Below are positions 58,321 to 64,000 of a stretch of DNA of 64,000 nt, in pieces (the first letter of the stretch is position 1; every line of letters starts with the position of its first letter). Source of the DNA: Anaeramoeba ignava (Eukaryota > Metamonada > Anaeramoebidae). The notes under the pieces were generated by a model. The model worked only from the letters and a program-made list of their open reading frames with translations. It was not told the DNA's origin and ran no database searches. Position numbers and translations under genes: made by a program. The stretch spans positions 562,001-626,000 of the forward strand of contig JAPDFW010000054.1 in the NCBI GenBank assembly GCA_028826165.1, written 5' to 3'.

Positions 58321-59436
58321 TATTTATTTAATTTATTTAATCTTTTTTTTTGTTCTTAAAATTCTCATTTGGAAAAAGGTTTGGAATTTTGATCTGAAAT
58401 TGTTTTTCTTTTTGTTTTCTTATTAGTTAGATTTATTTTTTATTTTTTTATTTTATTTTTTATTTATTATAAAATTTTTTTGCTTTCTAATTAAATCAAT
58501 TGAGATTCTTACGTGTAATTTATATTGATTTTATAAAAGAAAAATATTAAAATAGAGATCAATATTAAATTAAATAATTTAAATTAAAAAATTAAAAATT
58601 AAGAATAGATTCAAATTAATTCTTAATTTAAAATTAAAATAAAATAAAATAAAAGAAAAGAAAAAAGTTTTTTTTATTGTTTTTTTTTCAATAAAAGATC
58701 TTTCTTCTTTTTTTATTTTAATTTGTTTTAATTTTTAAATTTAAAAACTAATTCACAAACAAAATCCAAAATTTTTTTTTAATTTAAAAAATTTTAAATT
58801 TAAAAAATAATTAATAAAGGTTTAAACTAAAGATCAAGTTTTTTAGAAAAGATATAAAAAAATTAATACTCAAATTATATAGAAAGGGTATTTATTTTAT
58901 TATTTAAGTAGAAGATCTGATCATTTTTTTTTTTTTTTCTTTTATTTTATTCACTTTAAAATCATAATTAAAAAAAATTTTAAATAAAAAAAAAAAGAAA
59001 AAAAACCAACAAGGAAAAAATTTTTTTAATAAAACAAAAATGATAAAAATAAGTATACTAAATTTAATAAAAATTAATTTTAAATCAATTTTTTTTTCTC
59101 TGTTCAATTTTTTCAATTTATTTTCTTTTTTAAATTTTTTTTTTAATTTAAATTAATTTTTATTTTTCGGGTTTTGTTATCTTGAAAAAAAAAATAACAA
59201 AAAAAAAACAAAAAAAAAGAAGCAAATAGAAATAAAAACATAAACTTATTAGAATAATTTACTTTTTCTTTTCTTTTTCCACATATTTACTTTTTTTTTA
59301 TTTTTTTAAATAACAAAAAAAATTTTTTTTTTTTTCTTTTATTTTTTAATTTTAAATTTTTTTTTTTTTTTTTTTGATTTTTGATCTCTTTCATTTTTTT
59401 TCTTTAATAAAATTTTAAACTTTTATTCTTTTTTTA
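58321..59436. other. Intergenic DNA without a recognisable gene
   Basis: Poly-A/T-rich unique sequence. No repeat array, tRNA fold or open frame with recognisable protein content is seen. TTTCATTTTTTTTCTTT at about 59389-59405 is the start element of the next gene. Confidence 0.5.
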
Positions 59437-60627
59437 ATGAACTCACATTTTAATAATTTTTCTTTTGCTCTTATTACCCAATTTATGAATTCAACAAATT
59501 GTTCTTCAACTCAAGAATCAATTTATTGTCTTCAGCTTTCTAATTGGAATTTAGAAGTAAGTTTAAAACGTTTTTTTTTTTCCCTTTTTTTTGATTTAAT
59601 TGTTTTAATTGATTTATTTTGTTTTAAATAATTTATAATTTTTTTTTTCAATTTGTTTTCCTCTTTTTTTTTTAATTAATTTTTTTTATTTATTAATTTT
59701 TTCATATTGTGAATTTTGCTTTTAAAATTCCTTTTTAATTTATATTTTATTTATTTTAATGATTTTATTAATTTTTTTTTTATTGTTTTCTGGCAAATCT
59801 TATTGATCTGTTTATTAATTTTTTTCTTTCTTTTTTATTTTTTTTTTCGCATTTTTTATTTTTTAAATAAATAGGATGCAGTTTGTGTTTGGCATTTAAA
59901 TAACTTACGCAAAACAATCACAGAAAAATCAGAAAATACAGAAAAAACAGAAAATAAGTGTGCGATCACATCACAAAAATATAATCCATATTTGTCACGC
60001 ACACCATCTCCACAATTATTTTCTGAAGAAAACTGCAAACTAGATCAAAAACAAGAAACACCAAAAAAAAGCAATGGAAAAGCAATAAAAACAGAGAAAA
60101 AAAGAAAGATCATGCCGGAAAACTCAAATCCACAAAAACTGAAAAACCACCGGAAAACAAACTCAAGCCCAAGATCAAGCTCAAAACATTTTGGCAGTCA
60201 CAAGAAAAAAAAAAAGTTTTCTCCACAAAAACCGGCAAAGTCGCTAAGTCAAGTTTTAAACGGACGGGAAATTAACGAGTCACTTTTGCGGACTTTCTTA
60301 ACCCAATCACCAGCGCCTCGTTGGCGTTTCCGTTTGGATGCGTTCCACAAACTTAAACCTTCTTTATTTCAAGGTTGGCCTAACCAATATATTGAATGTT
60401 TGGAACGAAAGAAAGCCTGCAAAGAAAATCCCGCCCTTTCTTCTCAACCGCGACATTTCCATATTTTTGTGGCAAAACAGATTCTTGACTGTTATCCTCC
60501 AAGAAAGGAAAAATCAAAATCTAAAGCTAATCTTGAACGTGGTTTGACTAAGTTTTTTGAAGGCAAAGGTTTTACTTGTTCAAAAGAAGGTCCTCTTCCT
60601 GGATTTGATTTTACCCAAGATGTTTAA
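59437..60627 (+). CDS. Protein with N-terminal UBA-like domain, otherwise unknown
   Basis: Exons 59437-59556 and 59875-60627, with a 318-bp GT-AG intron (NWNLE-DAVCVW); 290 residues. The N-terminus, ALITQFMNSTNCS then ESIYCLQLSNWNLEDAV, fits a UBA-like three-helix domain as found in ubiquitin-binding and NXF/TAP-type proteins; the intron splits it. The middle is basic and Ser/Pro/Lys-rich (LSRTPSPQLF, HKKKKKFSPQKPAKS), suggesting a nuclear protein. The C-terminal ~90 residues look folded (SPAPRWRFRLDAFHKL, LFQGWPNQYIECLERKK, HFHIFVAKQILDCYPP) and end KEGPLPGFDFTQDV. I do not recognise this domain. Exon 2 is richer in G+C than its surroundings. Confidence 0.75.
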
Positions 60628-60859
60628 CTGTTCTTTCTTTATTTCTTTCTTTATTTCTTTATTTCTTTCTTTCTTTATTTCTTTATTTTGTTTTTTTTTT
60701 GTAGTCAATTTATTTTTTTTTTCTTCAAAATTATTCTCTTTTCTTCTTTATTTTTTTTTTTGTGATGTTTTTGTTGTTCTTCCAATAAAATTTCAATTTA
60801 AATTTTAAATAGAAATTTTAAAAAAAAAAACAAATCAAAAGAAAAAGAGGATTTTTTAT

Positions 60860-60937
60860 TTTAATTTTTAATTTTTCCTTTTTTTTTTTCATTTTTCATT
60901 TTTTTTTTTCATTTTTCATTTTTTTTTTTCATTTAAA
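60860..60937 (+). promoter_or_regulatory. Triplicated CATTTTT start element
   Basis: TTTTTTTTTTCATTTTTCAT is repeated three times in about 60 bp, ending CATTTAAAATGG at the next gene's ATG. It is the most amplified case of the element that precedes most genes here. Confidence 0.4.
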
Positions 60938-61261
60938 ATGGAGAAAGGTAAATGTGATGCTTGTAAAAAAGATACTGAAGTTTTTCCTTGTTGGTGTTAT
61001 GGAAAAGACGGAGATAATCATCAATTTCAAGCAAGATTTTGTAGAGATTGTTTAGAAAAACAAACATGTCCTTATTGTAGTTATAAATTTACATTTCCTG
61101 TTGTTTTTTCACAAATAAGAAAACAAATTTTGAGACAAACATATCCAGGTTATGATGAAAAACCAGAAGAATCTCGATCTAGTATAATGAATGATGATGA
61201 ATTTTTTAGTTTAAATTTAAATCAATTATGTGATTGTATTCAAAGAAGATTTGACAATTAA
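60938..61261 (+). CDS. Small cysteine-rich zinc-finger protein (RING-like)
   Basis: 107 residues, a single exon. Cysteines occur in pairs: KCDACKKD, FPCWCYG, FCRDCLEK and QTCPYCSYKF, enough for two zinc sites, with a His (DNHQF) between the second and third pairs. The spacing is RING-like, with the last pair CPYC similar to the CPxC of RING fingers, but the second pair is tighter (C-W-C) than in standard RINGs. The rest is helical (FSQIRKQILRQTYPGY, LNLNQLCDCIQRRFDN). A minimal E3 or a zinc-binding adaptor is possible; no role can be assigned. Confidence 0.75.
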   Translation: MEKGKCDACKKDTEVFPCWCYGKDGDNHQFQARFCRDCLEKQTCPYCSYKFTFPVVFSQIRKQILRQTYPGYDEKPEESRSSIMNDDEFFSLNLNQLCDCIQRRFDN

Positions 61262-61397
61262 ATTTTTATATTTTTCCTTTTATTTTCAATTTCAATTTCA
61301 ATTTCAATTTCAATTTCAATAAAAAAAAACAATATAAAACATTATAAAAAAAAACGGAAAAAAAAAATTTTCATTTTTTTCTTTTTACTTTTTTTAA

Positions 61398-63071
61398 ATG
61401 AATGGAAAAGAAAATTTAAAAAAAAAACCAAAAAAGAAACTAAAAAAATTCAAAAAAGAAGAACAAGAAACAATTCAAAAGAAATTAGAAGAGCATTTAA
61501 ATGAGAAAAATTTATCAAGTTATCAAGAAGAAGCAACAAATCGAAAAATTTTCTATTTAAAAATATCACAAGTTATTCGTTTAGCAGATGAAGTTTTTGG
61601 AAAAGATGAATGGAGATTTTCCATTTTAGATCAAACAAAAGAGTATTTTGAAGAGTTTCCTGATCAAACTTGTTCTGTTGGAGTTTCTTCTTTGGTTCGT
61701 GTTACTTTAAGAGATGGTAGTTATAGAGAAGATATTGGTTTTGCTCATTTGTCAAAACAGAAAGATTTTGCTTCTGCAATTGAAAAAGCTAAAAAAGCTA
61801 GTATTTTTGATGGTTTAAGAAGAGCTTTAAGGTTGTTTGGAAGTTATCTTGGAAATGGTGTTCGTTCTATTGATTATTTAATTGAGAATGATCAGAATCA
61901 AATCAATCAAAATCATCAAAATTATCAAAATTATCAAAATGAAAATAACCAAAATCAATATAATCAATATAACCAAAGCAATCCAAATTATCAAAATAAT
62001 TCAAATCCAAATTCAAATCCAAATCAATATAATAATCAAAATCAATATAATCAAAATAACCAAAGCAATCCAAATTCAAATCAATATAATAATCAAAATC
62101 AATATAATAATCAAAATCAATATAATAATCAAAATCAATATAATAATCAAAATAATCCAAATTCAAATTCAAATCAATATAATCCAAAGCAATATAACCA
62201 AAGCAATCCAAATTATCAATATAATCAATATAATAATCAATATAATAATCAATATAACCAAAGCAATCCAAATTATCAAAATAATTCAAATCCATATAAT
62301 CAATATAATAATCCAAATTCATATAATCAAAATAATAATCCAAATTCAAATTCAAATTCAAATTCAAATTCAAATTCAAATCAATATAATCAAAGCAATC
62401 CAAATTATCAAAATAATAATCAATATAACCAAAGCAATCCAAATTATCAAAATAATAACCAAAATAATCCAAATTATCAAAATAATAATCAAAATCAATA
62501 TAACCAAAGCAATCCAAATTATCAAAATAATAATCAAAATAATCCAAATTCAAATCCAAATCAATATAATCCAAAGCAATATAACCAAAGCAATCCAAAT
62601 TATCAATATAATCAATATAACCAAAGCAATCCAAATTATCCAAATCAAAACAATCAATATAATAATCAAAATCAAAATAATAATCAAAATAATCAAAATG
62701 AAAATAATCCAAATTATCAATATAATTCAAATTCAAATCAATATAATCAATATAATCAAAGCAATCCAAATCAAAACAATCAATATAATAATCAAAGTCA
62801 AAATAATAACCATAACCAAAATGAAAGCAATCCAAATTATCAATATAATTCAAATTCAAATCAAAATAATAATCAAAATAATCCAAATCCATATAATCAA
62901 AATAATAATCAAAATAATAATCAAAATAATAATCAAAATAATAATCAAAATAATAATCAAAATAATAATCAAAAAAGTAAATTTAAAGCTCCATATCCTC
63001 TTGCTCAAAACCAAAATAATCCTAATTTTGAACCACAACCTCAATTATTTCTTCAACATAAATTTATTTAA
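61398..63071 (+). CDS. RAD52: Rad52-family recombination protein with prion-like N/Q/Y tail
   Basis: 557 residues. After a Lys-rich start, residues about 30-165 are the Rad52 single-strand annealing domain: ISQVIRLADEVFGKDEWRF, CSVGVSSLVRVTLRDGSYRE, DIGFAHLSKQKDFASAIEKA, KKASIFDGLRRALRLFGSYLG and NGVRSIDYL. This domain forms rings that anneal complementary strands in homologous recombination. The remaining ~370 residues are almost all Asn, Gln, Tyr, Ser and Pro (NNQNQYNNQ, QSNPNYQNN), encoded by short repeats at about 61890-62970. They replace the RPA- and Rad51-binding region of animal Rad52, unless that is the last segment, KSKFKAPYPLAQNQ. A prion-like tail may drive condensate formation at breaks; that is inference. 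Confidence 0.92.
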   Translation: MNGKENLKKKPKKKLKKFKKEEQETIQKKLEEHLNEKNLSSYQEEATNRKIFYLKISQVIRLADEVFGKDEWRFSILDQTKEYFEEFPDQTCSVGVSSLVRVTLRDGSYREDIGFAHLSKQKDFASAIEKAKKASIFDGLRRALRLFGSYLGNGVRSIDYLIENDQNQINQNHQNYQNYQNENNQNQYNQYNQSNPNYQNNSNPNSNPNQYNNQNQYNQNNQSNPNSNQYNNQNQYNNQNQYNNQNQYNNQNNPNSNSNQYNPKQYNQSNPNYQYNQYNNQYNNQYNQSNPNYQNNSNPYNQYNNPNSYNQNNNPNSNSNSNSNSNSNQYNQSNPNYQNNNQYNQSNPNYQNNNQNNPNYQNNNQNQYNQSNPNYQNNNQNNPNSNPNQYNPKQYNQSNPNYQYNQYNQSNPNYPNQNNQYNNQNQNNNQNNQNENNPNYQYNSNSNQYNQYNQSNPNQNNQYNNQSQNNNHNQNESNPNYQYNSNSNQNNNQNNPNPYNQNNNQNNNQNNNQNNNQNNNQNNNQKSKFKAPYPLAQNQNNPNFEPQPQLFLQHKFI

Positions 63072-63170
63072 AATCAAATTCATTCCTTCAACATAAATTT
63101 AATATTTAAAATCAAATTCATTCCTTCAATATAAATTTATTTTTAAAATCCAATTTATTTCTTCCATTTT
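63040..63170. repeat. Tandem copies of the Rad52 3' end, about 35-38 bp
   Basis: CTTCAACATAAATTTA, which codes the last residues of the Rad52 gene, recurs at 63051, 63086 and (as CTTCAATATAAATTTA) 63124, each followed by AAAATC and A/T-rich bases. A local duplication that spread past the stop codon. Confidence 0.7.
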
Positions 63171-63185
63171 GTTTCTTTAATAAAT

Positions 63186-64000
63186 CTAATCAAAAGAAAG
63201 TTCAATTTTTTTCATTTTCAATTTTTCATCTTTTTTAATTTTTAATTTTTCATCTTTTTTGAATAAATTCAAATTTTTCTTCCTTCTTATTCTGTGTAAA
63301 ATTGAATAAGGAATTTTAATCTTATTTTCTTTTAATTCTTGAATTAAAATTCTTCTTTTTTGAATATTTGAATCAGTTGAATCAAATAATTGAGACAGTT
63401 CTTTAAAAACTTGATTTTGAAGTTGAGAACATTCAAAATCTTTCAATTCAATTTCGTAATTATAATTATGGTTGTTATTAAATTTGTTTTGGAAATGATA
63501 AATTCTTTTTTTTGTTCTTTCTAATTTGAATTTTCCATCTTCAAGTTCATTTTGTAAATTCTTTAAATCATCTCCAAAAATTTGATTGCTTTCTTCAATT
63601 TCTTTAAATTCATTTTCCTTAAATTTAACTTCGGGTTTAATTTCATCAAGTCTTTTTTTTGTTAAATTATTTTTTTGTTTCATTTCATCAAAAATTTCCA
63701 TCTTATTTTCTAATTCTTTTGCAAGTTTTTCTTCCAAAATTATTTTATCATTTCCAATTCCAAATTTTTTTGTTTCTTCTAAAAAACTATCATTTTCAAT
63801 TATTATCTTTTCCAAAGTTTTTTGAAAATTTTCAATTTCTTTTTGTAATTGAGAAATTTGCAAACAAACATCATTTTGTTGAGAAATTAATTTTTCTTCC
63901 TGGATTTGATCTTTTTGTTGAAAAAACAAAGGAAGATTTTGAGTTTTTTGTGTGAATTGAAAAAATTCTGATTGGGATAAAAAGCTTGAATGTAAAACTT
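63186..64000 (-). CDS. Coiled-coil protein, C-terminal part (runs off window edge)
   Basis: The minus strand is open from the right edge to a stop at 63186 (about 270 codons). It starts VLHSSFLSQSEFFQFTQK and continues with heptad-rich sequence (LQISQLQKEIENFQKTLEK, LKNLQNELEDGKFKLER). It ends in a basic tail with two KKDEKLK repeats and IELSFD. The segment IPYSILHRIRRKKN between coil and tail may be a small folded element. Long coils of this type occur in kinetochore, ciliary and SMC-like proteins; the family cannot be told from this part. Confidence 0.7.
   Translation of the reverse strand, partial: VLHSSFLSQSEFFQFTQKTQNLPLFFQQKDQIQEEKLISQQNDVCLQISQLQKEIENFQKTLEKIIIENDSFLEETKKFGIGNDKIILEEKLAKELENKMEIFDEMKQKNNLTKKRLDEIKPEVKFKENEFKEIEESNQIFGDDLKNLQNELEDGKFKLERTKKRIYHFQNKFNNNHNYNYEIELKDFECSQLQNQVFKELSQLFDSTDSNIQKRRILIQELKENKIKIPYSILHRIRRKKNLNLFKKDEKLKIKKDEKLKMKKIELSFD

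Noticed and set aside
58321-59436. Possible tRNA or other structured RNA gene
   Set aside because: No cloverleaf arms, A/B boxes or G+C-rich stems could be found by eye.

Overview
This window is nuclear DNA from an AT-rich protist. Spliceosomal GT-AG introns of 63 to about 1300 bp can be placed exactly by homology in seven genes. Both TAA and TGA act as stops, so the code is standard. The genes are typically eukaryotic: USP5/isopeptidase T, YKT6, DCN1, CYFIP/Sra1 of the WAVE complex, Rad52, Tom22, RhoGEF/ArfGAP and TRIM proteins. The mix of RCC1-BTB and ankyrin-BTB families, BTB-TLDc proteins and CH-RhoGEF-ArfGAP fusions points to a free-living amoeba. An Anaeramoeba-like metamonad is my best guess from general knowledge of such gene families; a dictyostelid-like amoeba is the alternative. 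I could not run a search.

Layout. 1-4145: RCC1-BTB cassettes (two on the minus strand, one on plus). 4966-6675: BTB-coiled coil-TLDc. 7869-10680: a USP5-like deubiquitinase in three exons. 11706-11966: a divergent ubiquitin-like protein. 12118-18842: four more RCC1-BTB cassettes in tandem, of which only 12972-14771 is intact. 18901-22719: a long ankyrin protein ending in two BTB-like domains. 22882-24389: YKT6. 24583-26429: a predicted secreted protein of unknown family. 26493-27599: DCN1. 27650-29520: a satellite of about 142 bp. 29712-31217: a second BTB-TLDc gene. 31840-38342: full-length CYFIP in ten exons. 38610-43633: a CH protein with probable PH-like repeats. 44792-45037: a Tom22-like protein. 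45873-46820: SurE. 47845-53912: a CH-DH-PH-ArfGAP-PH protein with an N/Q tail. 54009-55971: a TRIM-like protein. 56200-58320: a satellite of about 145 bp. 59437-60627: a UBA-like protein. 60938-61261: a small zinc-finger protein. 61398-63071: Rad52 with a prion-like tail. 63186-64000: part of a coiled-coil protein.

How the genes fit together. Many encode ubiquitin/NEDD8 machinery or probable cullin-3 adaptors: BTB proteins, DCN1, USP5, a Ubl, a TRIM and a UBA-like protein. Others act in actin and membrane control (CYFIP, RhoGEF/ArfGAP, YKT6). The most unusual signal is in the RCC1-BTB cassettes. Their BTB ends are almost identical, but the copies differ in short clusters of residues at the same place in each of the seven propeller blades. 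This looks like a diversifying recognition surface fused to a constant output module. Most copies are frameshifted and could serve as silent donors.

Between genes lie low-complexity DNA and tandem arrays. In five places the arrays have unrelated sequences but a unit of 140-147 bp, close to one nucleosome core. Nearly every gene start is preceded by a TTCATTTTTT element. I recognise no tRNA, rRNA, CRISPR or complete transposon.
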